DNA of 64,000 nucleotides, taken from assembly GCA_007922195.1 (NCBI GenBank), contig ML681996.1, forward strand, positions 23,766,932 through 23,830,931. Reading direction: 5' to 3'. This DNA comes from Podocnemis expansa. Its lineage: Eukaryota > Chordata > Testudines > Podocnemididae. Shown one piece after another: positions 1 to 10,790 of this stretch. Every line of letters starts with the position of its first letter. Position 1 is the first letter of the stretch. The translations under genes were made by a program, and so were the position numbers. Under the pieces are notes generated by a model. That model saw only the letters and a program-made list of their open reading frames with translations, was not told where the DNA came from and searched no databases.

Positions 1-6
1 CTAACA

Positions 7-35
7 GAGCATGCCCAGAAAATCTGGGCATGCTC
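7..35. repeat. Perfect 13-bp inverted repeat (hairpin)
   Basis: Arms at 7-19 and 23-35 are exact reverse complements around a 3-base AAA loop. No U-tract follows and no gene is adjacent, so it is not read as a terminator. It lies inside a GC-rich transposon-like block and is probably part of that element's internal structure. Confidence 0.8.
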
Positions 36-104
36 CGTAGAGCTTCTCTGGCCCCAGGAGCTGTGGCTGGGCCATCTGGCTCCAGCCACAAGGTAAGTTT
101 CTGG

Positions 105-495
105 GGGTCACCGGGAGTGGGGGCGGGGAGGCTGGTGGGTAGCTGGGAGTGGGCCTGCGGAGGCGGCCGGGAGCAGGCCCGCGGGGGAAGGGGGCAGCTA
201 GGAGTAGGGGGCTGGGGGGGGCGGCCAGGAGTGGGCCGCGGGGGTGGAAGGATGGCTGGGCGCAGGGGGGCTGCTGGGCAGCTGGGAGTGGGCCCATGGG
301 AGCGGGGGGGCAGCCAGGAGCAGGCCCACGGGGATGTGGGGGCTGCCGGGAGCGGGGGTGGGGGGGCAGCCGGGAACAGGCCCGTGGGAACAGGAGGGCC
401 TTCAGGAGCGGGAGTGGCCGGGATTGGGCCCACGGGGGCAGGAGCGGGCCCACGGGGAGGGGCAGCGCAGCAAGCCCACGGGGGGGGGGGGCAGT
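105..495. repeat. G-rich degenerate minisatellite
   Basis: Degenerate units of roughly 35-45 bp repeat motifs such as GGGAGTGGGCC, GGGGGGCAGCC and AGGAGCAGGCCCACGGG. The plus strand carries many G3-G9 runs, so G-quadruplex formation is possible. It is internal to the hAT-like block. Long frames run through it on both strands only because stop codons are rare in such composition. Confidence 0.75.
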
Positions 496-1218
496 GCAGC
501 GAGCAACATGAGTTGCTCAGCTGCCACCAACTCTTAGAGGGAACATTGGTGCCAGCAGATGTTTGCCCCCACAGCAGAGTGGAAGAGCTGTAGTGGGGGG
601 TGGTGCCCCAGCAGAATCCTCCCCTGCCATAGAGCTGCAAAGCCACGGTGGAAGAGCACTCACAGAATTGCGCCCCTGCTGTGGAGCGGAAGTGCCATGG
701 TGGGGGGATGACCAGCAGAATTGTGCCCCCACTGTAAAGCAGGGGCATCTGCGGTGGGGTTCAGCCTGAGTCACTCCACCCACTCCCTAAACCCTCCCGC
801 ACTGCCACGGACCAAACCCCTCTCCTTAACCCCACTGTGCTGCCCCCTTACCTTGCTGTCAGAGTCAGGAGCGGCCATGCCACAGGCTTGCTCCCTCCCT
901 GAGCATGCTAAGGGGAGCTCAGGAGTTTGAAAAACTTCGAGCCTGTGGCAGAGCAGTTCCGTCCCAGTGTTGTTGGGCCTCAGCTCAGCCTGTCTGCGGA
1001 CCTCTTTAAGTAAACCTGTGGTCCCCGTGGGTTTGCGGACCCCAGGTTGGGAACCACTGCTCTAAGGAATGAGATACCAACACCTCCCAGGTAAGGAGAT
1101 TGAGATTCCACCACTCTCCAATTCCAGCATTTTACCACCCACCTAGAGAAAAAGATTTTCCTCCCCCACTGCAACTTGAACCTATTGCTCTTTGCTCTGT
1201 CATCTCCACCACTAAAAA

Positions 1219-2314
1219 CATGCTTGTCCAATGTGCAACCTGTGGGCCACACTCCAGCCAGCCAAAGGTTTCCATCCAGTCTGCAGTAACCCAATGATCC
1301 TTCCCACCCCCTGCCAGCACAAGCAAAGATTTTTACTTCCCTGCAACTGTCTGCAAAGCATCTCTCTCCCTGGATCCCAGCTCAGTTGCACAGGGGCTCC
1401 CTCTGCTGGCTTCTGGGTGCACCTGCACTTAAACTCCCCTTGTCAGCCATCAGCAGCAGGTAGTGTCAATGAGTCAGTGACTGATTGAGGTTCCTAGTGG
1501 GCTGGAGCAAAGAAGTAGCCCAACCCTTCCAAACCTCAGTTGGCTGAACTCAGCAGCTCCTCTTTTCCTCCTACTTCCTCCTCCCACCAGCCAGGAACAG
1601 CAGCTACTCCTCATCCATGGGCAGAGTTTGGGTGGGAAATGTGGAGGCAATGGCCCCCAAACTTTAAACCCCAGTCTGCACACCACCCAGTGCTGCTCTC
1701 TGGCCAGGCTTCCCCAGCCTCAATGGTCCACAGAGACAGGAGGCAGAAGAGAAGGAGCTGCAGGCCAGGGCATTGCAGTCACTGGGGAGGTCAGTGCGGG
1801 AGTGGCTCCTCCAAGGACAGCCCTTCCAGTGCTCAGCCCAGGCCAGTGCTGGGTGCATGGATGGTCGCCATCATATGCCACTGCTCCTCCCACTGGTAGT
1901 GCCCCCTTCCTGGCTGTGAGCACCGGTTCCCCAGCCCAAGGTGCAGTGGCATAATGGGGGGTGGGTAGCAACGTCCCTGGTGCTAGCCTGGGGGCAGTGT
2001 TGGCCAGGGCCTCCTTGGAGGAACCAGCCCCCTAACACACATACATCCCCAGTAGCCATGATACCTCTAATTAAATAGTCAGACTCCACTTCTGCCCCAT
2101 CTCAGATCCAGTGCTAACTTCTCTCCCCTGGCCATGAGTGGTCTCCCACCCTGCAGCTCCAAGCCAGCTGGATGCATCAGCAGTGATACCCCCCCCGCAA
2201 CCATCTGGGGGGAGGACTAGCCCCTTTTCTCCATCCCCTTCCAGCTCACTGGCTTCCTGTGTAAACAAAAAAATTATGATGTGACCCCTCACCCAAAAAG
2301 GTTGGACACCCCTG
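1219..2314. mobile_element. hAT-like non-autonomous element, about 1.1 kb
   Basis: The right end GTTGGACACCCCTG (2301-2314) is the inverse of a CAGGGGTGTCCAAC terminus. The left end CATGCTTGTCCAA (1219-1231) matches it at 10 of 13 positions. The interior is GC-rich and non-coding. No convincing 8-bp target duplication is left (ACTAAAAA on the left against GTTTAGCT on the right), so this is an old copy or the left boundary is slightly wrong. Confidence 0.5.
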
Positions 2315-2750
2315 GTTTAGCTCCATCATTCCCGGAATCCCCTTTCAAGTAGTTGAAGGGTGCTATAAGATGCCCATTCATTCTCTTCTGAAGACTAAAC
2401 AATCCTACCTCCCTCGGTGTCTCCTCATGAATCATGAGTCCCAGCTTCCTAATCATTTTTGTTGTCTTCCCCTTAATTCTCCCCAATTTGTCCACATCCT
2501 TCCTGTAGTGTGTGTGTTGGGGGGGAGCAGCAAAATGAGACAATATTCCAAATGTGGCCTCACCATTGCCATATAGAGGGGAATAATCATTTCCCTCAGT
2601 CTTCTGGAAATGCTTTTACAACTGCAGGCCTTGCTTACAACAAGAACACACTGTTGACTCATATCCACCTTCTTGACCTCTTAACCTCTGGGTCCTTGTC
2701 TGTAGAACTGCGGCCTAGCCAATCAGTCCCCAGTCTATAGCAGTGCATGG
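2315..2750 (-). pseudogene. CR1 LINE fragment, end of ORF2
   Basis: Translating the minus strand gives, across two frames, the hallmark end of CR1 ORF2. A VRPHLEYC segment lies near 2550-2570 and a LFSLQKR..GHLIAPFNYLKG segment at about 2350-2410. The frame break between them and internal stops show it is dead. The family is clear because these motifs sit at the extreme C-terminus of CR1 reverse transcriptases. It abuts the hAT end at 2314. Confidence 0.8.
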
Positions 2751-2816
2751 GATTCTTTGGTCTTCAGTAAAGGACTCAGCACTTGTCCTTGAGTTACATC
2801 ATCTCTTTCTCTGTTA

Positions 2817-5740
2817 GGTTGAAGAGTCCATTATTAAATATATATCTTCCCCGTGTAGGTGCTTACAGATCATGACCAATTCATACCTTAAAATTCTCTT
2901 TGGTAAGCTATATATATGGAGCTCCTTAAGTCTATCATCATAAGGCAGATTTTCTAATCCTTTACGCATTCTCACAGCTCTTCTCTCAGCCCGCTCCAAT
3001 TTATGAATTCCTTTCTTGGCTACAGGACAAACACCTGGACACAGTAGTCTTGCAGGTCAAACCAGTGCTAAATACAGAGGTAAAATAACCTCTGTACATT
3101 CCTAATCAGCAATCTCCTCCTCGTGCAAACAATGATCACATTAGCATCTTTAGCCATAGCAACACATCGGGAGTTCCTGTTCTGCTAATTATCCATCCTG
3201 ACCCCCAAGCTTTTTCAGAGTCACTACTTTCTGAGGTGGGATCCCCCATCATATAAATGTGGCCTAAAGATTTTATTCCTACATTATGTATTTACATGTA
3301 GCAATATTAGAACACAATGTTTGTTTGTACCCAGCTTATCAAACAATAGAGATTGCTCTGAATCAGGACCCCTCACTTCATTATTTACCATCTCCCAATT
3401 TTTGTGTCATCTGCAAACTCCATCAGTCATGATTGTATGTTTTCTTCCAAGTCAGTAATAAAAGCGGCAAATAACACAGGACCAAGCAGGGGTTAAACTA
3501 TCCCAGAACAGCCCAGAACACTGTTCTGGGGCCCACTATTCTTAGGGGATCATCATTCCGGGCCCCCTAAAAATAGAAAATGGTGCCAGAACACTGCGTT
3601 CCGGAGTCCACCACTGAAAAATAGCAAAGTGTGGCAGAATGCAGCATTCTGGAACCATTTTCTATTTTTAGGGACCCAAACACTGGACCCCTAAAAGTAG
3701 CAGGCCCCAGAATGGCATTCTGCCACACTTTCCAGCAGGCAGGTGAGGGCTACCCTGCACATGCATAAGCTGCAGTTTCCCAGACCAGCACACTGCCGGG
3801 GAGTAGGGGTAGGCTCAGCATGAGCTGTGGGTGGGAATTGGGGAGGTATTGGGGGGCAGGGGGTGGATTTGGGGAGTTGGGAATGGATTTTAGGGACAGG
3901 GGAATGGATATGGAGGCAGTAGCTGGGGTGTGGAAGGGGGACTGGGCATGCGGGAGAGGGGCCCAGACATGTGGAAGTGGGGCCCACCCATGTGGGAAGG
4001 TGGCGCACTGGATTAGGAGGGTTCTGGGGCCTGCCAAATTATAATTTAACCCCTGGGACCAAGAATTTTCCCCTGAGGAATGCTACTAGAAACACACGTT
4101 TTTGCACATTTACAATTACATTTGAGACTTACTGGTTAACCAACTTTTAACCTATTTAATGTATGCCATGTTCATTTTATATCATTTAGCTTTTTTCCAT
4201 CAAAGTGTTGTACAGCACCAAATCAAATACTTTACAGAAGTCTGAGTACATTATGTCAACACTATTACTGTACTCAACCAAACCTGTAAGGTATCAAGTT
4301 AGTATGATAGAATAGTTGTTGTCTAAATGTATATTGGCTGGTATTAATTACATTGCTTTCCTTTAATTCTCTGTTGAATTCCATATCAGCTACTTCATTA
4401 TCTTCACCAGAATTTGTGTTAAGCTGAGAGGTCAATAATTACCCAGGGTACTCCATTTACCTTTAAAAATATTGGCAGACCATTAGCTTTTTTCCAGCCT
4501 TTGGGAAGTTCCGTGGTGCTCCAAGACCAGATCCTCAGCCAGCCCTTTAAAACTCTTGGATGCAAGTTATCATGGACCTGCTGATTTAAACATATCTGAT
4601 TTCAGTAGTTGTTGTTTAACATCCTCCTGAGATAATGAACTGAAAAAAGCATTATCATGTGCTATGATTATATCACTCGTTTCTTCTCCAAAAACAGCAC
4701 TTTCTGCATTATTATTATGGCTAATTTTACTACTTCCACCTAGCGATGGACCAATATCACGTTAGAATTCTTTCTGTTCTTAATATTGAAAAAAAACACT
4801 TTTTTGTTGTCCTTAACTCTGCTGATCATAGATTTTTTTCTTGGGTCCCTTTGCTTTCCTTACCAATTTTCTACAATTCCCTACCTTCTGATTTATATTC
4901 ATTATTATCATCTTTGCCTTTTAAAGCACTCTTTTACTGCCTTCACCTTCCTAGGCCTTATTTTTTCCTTGATTGTGGCTTTTGGGGAATCTAGTAAAGT
5001 GTTCTTGAACAATTCCCAATTATTAGTCACATTTTTCTGATTAAATTTTCCTTCTTAGTTGATTTTTCTTATAATCGATTTCAAAGCATGAATTAATATA
5101 GATGATGGGTTCAGACTTTAATCAAGTCATGGCCATTAATAAACAAGCTACCACTCATTTGTAGTTCTGTGATCAGTTGCTCTTTATCCATCAAGATACA
5201 TTCTAATAGAGAAGTCCCTCTGTAAACTTCAATAGTTGGAATTAGGAAACTCATTTATCATATTTAGTAATTCCGACGATGTTTTAGTACTGACGGAATG
5301 ATCCCTCCAGCATGTCTCCCAAATTAACCCTCCCCCATCATAAAACTTTTTCCCCTCCAAACACATTATAGATAGGCAGTTAAGGAGCAGATCATCTTGT
5401 TCTGCAATGTCATTTGATCATCCAGAAGAGAAACTAAATAACATCAGCCTGAGCCCCCTTATGCTTTCTCTGTAAGGACATTGATATATAAGCATTCAGG
5501 ATCATTTTCTTCTGAGTTATCAGTTACTCAGATGTAGGTCATGCTATTTTTGATATAGAATGATATTCCCCTTCCTTGTTGCCCACCTGTGCCATCTAAA
5601 ATAAGTTACAATTTATTTTAACTTTCCAGACATGCAAATCAACCCACCAGGCTTTTGTAATACCAGACTGATCAAATTTATGCTCATATCCATTGTGAGG
5701 CAAATTGGTGGACATGGGGGATAAACTGGTTTCTCTTGGC
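2817..5740 (-). pseudogene. Long decayed CR1-group LINE, split by a hAT insertion
   Basis: On the minus strand a C-terminal segment (LENLPYDDRLKELHIYSL) lies at 2890-2960. A reverse-transcriptase catalytic segment reading FADDTKIGR lies close to 3400-3440. Further upstream on that strand are a YLDF.KAFD-like segment (about 4180-4250) and a NYRPVSLT-like segment (about 4430-4445). The 3487-4055 hAT element interrupts it, and removing the insert rejoins the LINE at the duplicated GGACCAAG. Stops and frameshifts are frequent. The LINE assignment is firm to about 4500. The extension to 5740 rests only on AT-rich continuity and is tentative. Confidence 0.7.
3487..4055. mobile_element. Non-autonomous hAT element with intact ends and 8-bp TSD
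   Basis: The left terminus CAGGGGTTAAACTAT and the right terminus (read inverted) CAGGGGTTAAATTAT agree at 14 of 15 bases. Perfect 8-bp duplications GGACCAAG flank it at 3479-3486 and 4056-4063. An 8-bp TSD with CAGGGG termini is diagnostic for hAT. The 569-bp interior is non-coding and carries internal inverted copies of a CCCCTAAAAATAG motif. It landed inside a LINE and is therefore younger than it. A second member of the family sits at about 7199-7770. Confidence 0.9.
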
Positions 5741-5756
5741 TGTAGATGATCTAGAG

Positions 5757-5973
5757 CAGTGGTTCCCAACATTTTCTCTGCCATAGCACATCTTGCTACC
5801 TTTAACTAATCTGAGGCACACCACCATATAGTTGCCAAATGAATTCATTAATATTCATGAGCCAATGAGCCAATCCAGTGCTCTTTGAGTAGTTTTTCAA
5901 AAAATTTTGTGGCACACCTGCTCATACCTGATGGCACACCTATGTGCCATGGCCCACTGGTTGGGCAACACTG
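5757..5973. mobile_element. Short hAT element (CAGTGGTTCCCAAC family)
   Basis: The left end CAGTGGTTCCCAAC and the right end (inverted) CAGTGTTGCCCAAC are matched TIRs. Perfect 8-bp TSDs ATCTAGAG lie at 5749-5756 and 5974-5981. The 217-bp interior is non-coding, with repeated GGCACAC(C/A) motifs. It is a typical MITE-sized deletion derivative. Confidence 0.9.
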
Positions 5974-5981
5974 ATCTAGAG

Positions 5982-6458
5982 AAAAGTGAAGATTATTAAT
6001 CAAATACAGTACTAGTTAAGACTGAACTACATATGGTAGTAGGAACAGCCTATCACTTAAATCCATTTTCAAAGCTAAGCTTTTAAACAATTTTTATCAA
6101 AATGTAAGTCAAAGAACCATCTAGACACCATTCCCAATTAAGTGAGAAAATAAAAGAAGAAAACTGTGCAAACAGTCCTTTGCCATATCCAAACACCCTG
6201 TAACTCTTGTTTCTCTTCACCCAGCCCTACCCACCACTGAAAGGAACTGCAACAAATGTATGATGTGATTCTGCAATTTGTACTCAGGTAAAAACTCACA
6301 TTGTCATTAATGAAAGTTTGATGTATGTGTAAGGATTTTGGAAGAAACGAGATTAGAGTGGCACTGAACACCACATGCAGGCAGAAGAGAGAATTAGATA
6401 TGGATAAGGAAAAAAGCAGGGGCCCCATCAATGATTAGCTGGAATCTGTGTATTCTAT
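5982..6458. other. Intergenic stretch, nothing recognised
   Basis: This is AT-rich sequence with no gene, RNA or repeat signature that I can support on either strand. Confidence 0.4.
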
Positions 6459-6550
6459 AGCTCATGCAATAAATAAATTTGTTAGTCTTTAAGTGCCACA
6501 TTTCTTCCTTGTTTTGTCAAACTAGATTAACATGGTTACTCCTTTGGAAC
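6459..6550 (+). mobile_element. PLE terminal fragment
   Basis: The sequence GCTCATGCAATAAATAAATT, then TTAGTCTTTAAGTGCCAC and finally CATGGTTACTCCTTTGGAAC matches the terminal unit shared by the Penelope-derived fold-back elements at 13196, 28647, 43645 and 47912. Only this terminal part is present. Confidence 0.65.
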
Positions 6551-6629
6551 TGTGCATACTATGATTGTTACTGCAGAATTCTAGAGAATCTAAGTTTTGT
6601 TTAATAGACAGCTCTTACAGGCAAAGCTT

Positions 6630-6750
6630 TTCTGTTTGTTTTGGGGTGGCTGGGGTTGGTACAGTGCTTAGCACATTGGGGTCCTGGCCCACATCTAGTA
6701 CTTCTAGGTGCTATGGCAATACAGATAAAAAATATTGTTCCTAACCTCCA
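6630..6750 (+). repeat. MIR/CORE-SINE-like 3' tail
   Basis: GTACAGTGCTTAGCACATTG followed by CTTCTAGGTGCTATGGCAAT and an A-rich end resembles the conserved 3' portion of MIR-type CORE-SINEs in amniotes. No A/B box head is visible. The call rests on family recall. Confidence 0.45.
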
Positions 6751-6956
6751 GGGCTCTGAAAAAACCTTAAAAATATGACTTGAGTAACTGATGAAGTGTT
6801 GTCTTCCTTCATTTGCAGCTGTGCTGAGGGAATCTTTCTAAAGAGGTGGTGAACCACCTTCCTCCTGTGTACATGCCACTAATTCCAAAGCCTAAAAGAT
6901 AATTAAATGTAAGTATGCAAAACTAGCTACTGTTGATTATTTAACAGAAATGCTAT

Positions 6957-7960
6957 GTGACGGGGTGGCATGTGCCTTTAAGGGCTGGTCAGCCAGTCTT
7001 GTTCATTAATCCAGTGCAGCTGAGAAGGAAACAGGTGTTCCCTAAAAAAGCAGGGCTTTCACTGAGGGAGTAGGAGCAGCAGGCAGTCAGAAGCTCCTGT
7101 GCAAAGGGAGAAAAACCAAGGAAAGGGTGTTCAGCTGAGAAAAGCACTGAAGAATCCTACTGTAGCCCTGAGAAGCAAAGGAGAAAATCCTCTGGGAGCA
7201 GGGGCTAAAGTAAGGGGGAACACACTGGAATACCGTTCTGGGACCCCCTATTTTTAGGGATCCAGCATTCTGGGCCCCCTAAAAATAGGGGAATGCAGCA
7301 GAATACTGTGTTCCAGCCCGCCCCCCACCCCCCAAACAGGGGGATGCACCAAATGCTGCATTCTGGGGGCCTTGTAAAAATAGCACGTGAGAGTATGCTG
7401 CAGCAGAATGCATTCCCCTGCTGGCTCAGGGGGCTGTGGTGGGTGCGCAGCCCCTCCAGGTGCCAGCACGGGAGGGGAGGAGTGGCCAGGTTCACTCCCA
7501 TCTGCCGCAGCATCCCCCTGGGGCTAGCAGGGGAATGCACTCCCACACACGTCTATTTTTGAAGTGCTGCCCCAGCATCCAGCAAAAAGCAGGACAAAAA
7601 TCAACTTTTTCATTAATGCCTACCAGGTATGGCGGTGGGGCAGGCATTGGGGGGGCAGTAGCTGGGGGGTTGAGGGGGTGCCCGCATTGGCATGAGGGGT
7701 GCCTGCGTCAGTGGGGGAGCCCGCCAATTTAGGAGGGTTCCAGGGGCCCCAAAATTATACTTTACTATACTGGGAGCTATAGCCCTGTTTTTGTGCATGT
7801 TTGCCTAGGTTTGGGAAATAAAACTGCGCCTGAAAAGAGGAGACTTGGTTTGTCTCAGGTTAAGAAAGAACCTTATGTACTCCCTATTTGTTTACATGAT
7901 AACCTCAGACTCCCTCTTCTACTTCCTTAAGGGGCAAAACCTCAAGCTTCCCTAACAGTG
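6957..7960. repeat. Unclassified interspersed repeat interrupted by a hAT element
   Basis: The sequence begins TGTGACGGGGTGGCATGTG, continues to 7198, is split by the 7199-7770 insertion and resumes with GGAGCTATAGCCCTG to about 7960, including an AATAAA at about 7818. I recall similar sequence as dispersed in turtle genomes, possibly LTR-derived, but no LTR pair or coding region can be shown here. Confidence 0.35.
7199..7770. mobile_element. Second copy of the 3487-4055 hAT family
   Basis: The interior shares a TTCTGGGACCCCCTATTTTT-type block and a CTGGGCCCCCTAAAAATAG block with the element at 3487-4055. The ends (left AGGGGCTAAAGTA, right TACTTTACTATA) are degraded relatives of the same TIR. 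CTGGGAGC occurs at 7192-7199 and 7770-7777 and is the likely 8-bp TSD, so the exact edges are uncertain by a base or two. It is non-coding. Confidence 0.7.
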
Positions 7961-8182
7961 TGATTGCTGCCATTGTATGTCGTCAATGCTGCAGCCCATC
8001 CAAAACCAAATGGATGGAGTCTAGAGAAAAGAAACTGCATTTATCACAATAAATAATACTCATGATTCCAGAAAGTCGCTGGGTGTAATTTCAAAGTGGG
8101 TTTTGAGAAATCTGCTGAAAGCAAGAAAAAACAACTTCTCTTTCTCAACAGGAGAGGACAGCCTGGAGGATGACTTTGTTAT

Positions 8183-9612
8183 TGAGTTCCAGAGCGAAAG
8201 CAGTGTTTGTCTATTTCAGTAAAAAAACAATGAGTCCCATCGCACTTTTAAAGACTAACAAATTCATTTATTGCATAAATTTTGGGGGATATAATCCCAC
8301 TTCATCATATGTATGAAATGGAAACAAGAGGATAAGTCACAAGGTCATTTCAGACTTTTTCAGCCAAACAAGCAAGTTTTGATTCAAACAGTGTGGAACA
8401 ATAGGTGAGAATGTTAAGGGGTGGCCAAACTTATGGAACTCAAGAGCCTCACAAGTCAATTATTAAACCTTTGAGAGCCACACTGAGGCATATAACCACA
8501 TGCTTTTACCTACTCCAAAATCACTAAGCTTAAAATTAATTGGGCATTTTAATTTTATCATAAGAACAGGGCAAATACTGATCCTGCTGCTGTCAGATTC
8601 TAATAATAGCTTAAGGTTATCATGAAAACTAGGCCTCTACAGTAAAAATTTAGCTGTCACTGGACATAGAACACTGCAGGTAGTAGTGAGTTTTTTAAAA
8701 TCTGGGCAGTAACCTGTTAATGAAGTACGTAAAAACTCTTTCAGATGCCGCTCTCTAAGTATTGCATAATGTTTCGATTTAACAAATTTCATTGTGGAAT
8801 ACAATGTTTCACAGCGGTAAGTTGTGCCAAAAATTGAAAGTAATCTGCATTCAGTTTTAAACTTTTCTCCTTTGTATTTTTATTTTTTAGTATTCAACAT
8901 CACGTTTAGGACTTGTAAAACACGATTTTTATTTTAACAAAGAGTAAATTGCATTAAGGGCCTATGAGAAAATCTGAACATGCCACACTTCTCCCTATCT
9001 CTGACCAGGATGCTGCTTCCCTGCCAGCCCTGATCATTCCGCACTTTCCCCATGTCTCTGACCATGCTGCCACTTCTCTGCTGTCTCCAACCATGCTGCA
9101 CTTCTCCCCTCTGTTTCTGACCATGCCACACTTCCCCACCGTGCTCTTCCACAAGCCTCACTTTTTCTTTCAAGAGCCACATATGGCTCGCGGTCTACAG
9201 TTTGGCCACACCTGCTTTTGGTAATGAGTTAGCCATTCAAGGTCCCTATTCAAACTTAGTCTGTTGGTGTCAGATTTGCATATGAACTGCATTTTGCCAT
9301 TGAAACCTAGTTTTATAGTTTTTTGTTGAAACCCTGTAATTGTCATGCCTTTTACTAAATGTCCAGGGAGTTTGACATACTCCCCTATTGGTTTTTGAAT
9401 GTTACTATTCTTGATGTCTGATTTGCGTCCATTTTTTCTTTTACGCACAGACAGTCCAGTTTGGCAAAAGTATAAGGCAGAGGGGCATTGTTGGCACATA
9501 ATGGCATATATCACGCTAGAAGATGTGCAGGTGAATGAGCCCCGATAGAGTGGCTGATTTAGTTACGTTCTATGATGGTGTCACTTGAGTAGATATGCAG
9601 GCAGAGTTAGCA
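8183..9612 (-). pseudogene. Penelope-like element, 3' part with broken GIY-YIG endonuclease
   Basis: Minus-strand translation of about 9514-9215 gives a GIY-YIG type endonuclease segment: CQQCPSALYFCQTGLSVRKR, then KPIGEYVKLPGHLVKGM and NRLSLNRDLEWLTHY. PLEs characteristically carry this domain after the reverse transcriptase. The usual Y-I-G core is altered to Y-F-C, which would not be expected to be active. Upstream, 9530-9612 gives a CQLC.HI linker motif with internal stops. The 3' tail and terminal unit lie at 8183-8415. A hAT insertion (8416-9214) separates the endonuclease from the tail. It is dead and 5'-truncated. Confidence 0.75.
8416..9214. mobile_element. hAT element (CAGGGGTGGCCAAAC family) inside the PLE
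   Basis: The left end AAGGGGTGGCCAAAC and the right end GTTTGGCCACACCTG are inverted copies with a few mismatches. The interior is non-coding. At about 8990-9140 it has degenerate tandem units containing CTGACCATGC.(A/G)CTTCTC. No TSD is evident. It splits a PLE and is therefore younger than it. Confidence 0.65.
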
Positions 9613-9760
9613 ATGCCCCCAAGCTTAAGCAAATACTCACCAACAACTACACACCATACAACAGAAACAAGGCTGGTACCTATTTCTGCAACAAACCCTG
9701 TTGCCAACTCTCTTCCAAAGTTTGTAGTGTAGACATGGCCCAAGGAAGATAAATGATTTC
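9612..9760 (+). pseudogene. PLE linker fragment in opposite orientation
   Basis: Plus-strand translation contains NKAGTYFCNKPCCQLSSK, the Cys-rich linker between PLE reverse transcriptase and endonuclease. The neighbouring PLE piece (8183-9612) reads on the minus strand and breaks in the same linker, so the two are joined head to head at about 9612. Confidence 0.5.
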
Positions 9761-10002
9761 TCTGAAAATATATTCACCACACAGGATGCTGTCTAGTTAC
9801 TTAGCCTCAACTAGCTCTAGATATATTAGATGAGATGCTATCAAAGATGGAAGTATTATAAAGAGAGGGACACTAGAACAAAGTGATGAATTAAAAAAGC
9901 AACAAGTTACCAAGTCCACATAGTATTTACCCAAAATTTCTGGAAGAATGTAACAACAAAGTGGCAGCACTGTTAACAAAAATATGCACATATTAAAATA
10001 AA

Positions 10003-10790
10003 TTACTCTACTAGATGATTGGAGAGCAGCATATGTTATATTCCTATTTAAATCAATACATTAGATGTGGCCTAAGGAATTGGAAAACCTGACTTTTGTA
10101 CCTGGTAGTTAATTGGAGTGTCAATTTAAGACAGTTATAAAATTCCTTTACGATCACATGCTAGGGTCTAAACAATGTGGCTTCTGGAAATGAAAATCAT
10201 GCCTTGCCAATATGTTACATTTCTTTGAAAGAAATGGTGGACAAAGGAGAACCAGTTGATGTAATTTACTTACACTTTCAAAAGACTTCTGACAAACTTC
10301 CTCACTGTTGTAGAAACTAAGTCATGGCATGAGACACATTTATGGATCAGAAACTGGCTAAGAAAGAAAAGAAAGCAGTAATAAGTGGTCAAAATTCATC
10401 ATAACAAAAGGGTAACAACTAGGATGTCACAAAATTCTATAGACTGTTTAATATATTTTTGATTATTTGGAAAATTATGTGGACGTGGGTAATGATGGGG
10501 CAAGATTTGCAAATGACACAAAATTATTTAGATTAGGGAGGACCAGAGACAATGGGAGGAACTGACAAAGCAAGGTGAATGGCAACATGTTGGTCGATGA
10601 CGCTGAATGCTGGTAGTGGCAAAGCAATCCGTGCTTGTGAGAATGATTTGAACTTCTCAGACACGTTATTGAGTTCCAAGTTATCTGTATCTTATGGGAA
10701 AGATCTGGCTAACAATTGGACATTCCATGAAGACTTCTGTTCAATGTGCAGCTGCACTCAAAAAACAAAAACAAAATGTTAGGATGCCTT
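10003..10790 (+). pseudogene. CR1/L2-group LINE reverse transcriptase fragment
   Basis: Plus-strand frames read a DDWRAA start, then a catalytic-region relic DLENYVDVGNDGARFANDTKLF at about 10460-10535. In this relic the first Asp of the usual A/F-A-D-D is replaced by Asn. A GKDLANNWTFHEDF...KMLGCL segment ends near 10785. Many stops interrupt it. It abuts the DIRS terminus at about 10790. Confidence 0.65.

Larger units (their letters stand above)
1..1059. mobile_element. Right part of a hAT-type DNA transposon, GC-rich and non-coding
   Basis: The block ends at 1059 in GTTGGGAACCACTG, the reverse complement of a CAGTGGTTCCCAAC-type hAT terminus that recurs in this window (for example at 5757). 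The left end is outside the window, so the target duplication (expected to match 1060-1067, CTCTAAGG) cannot be tested. The interior is a G-rich tandem array (105-495) followed by a weaker tandem zone (about 540-760) in which a CAGCAGAATTG-like motif recurs. No transposase reading frame is recognisable. The long frames here are by-products of GC-rich repeats. Confidence 0.55.

Noticed and set aside
7..35. Rho-independent-style terminator
   Set aside because: The genome is vertebrate and there is no U-tract or adjacent gene. The hairpin belongs to a repeat block.
1..593. Overlapping long open frames on both strands (150 and 187 codons)
   Set aside because: They are Gly/Pro/Arg-rich translations of a GC-rich minisatellite, open in several frames at once, with no domain and no start or splice support.
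9715..9750. GTGTAGACATGGCCC as the end of the 44407-type MITE
   Set aside because: It resembles the GTGTAGACATACCC terminus, but no matching inverse end was found nearby.
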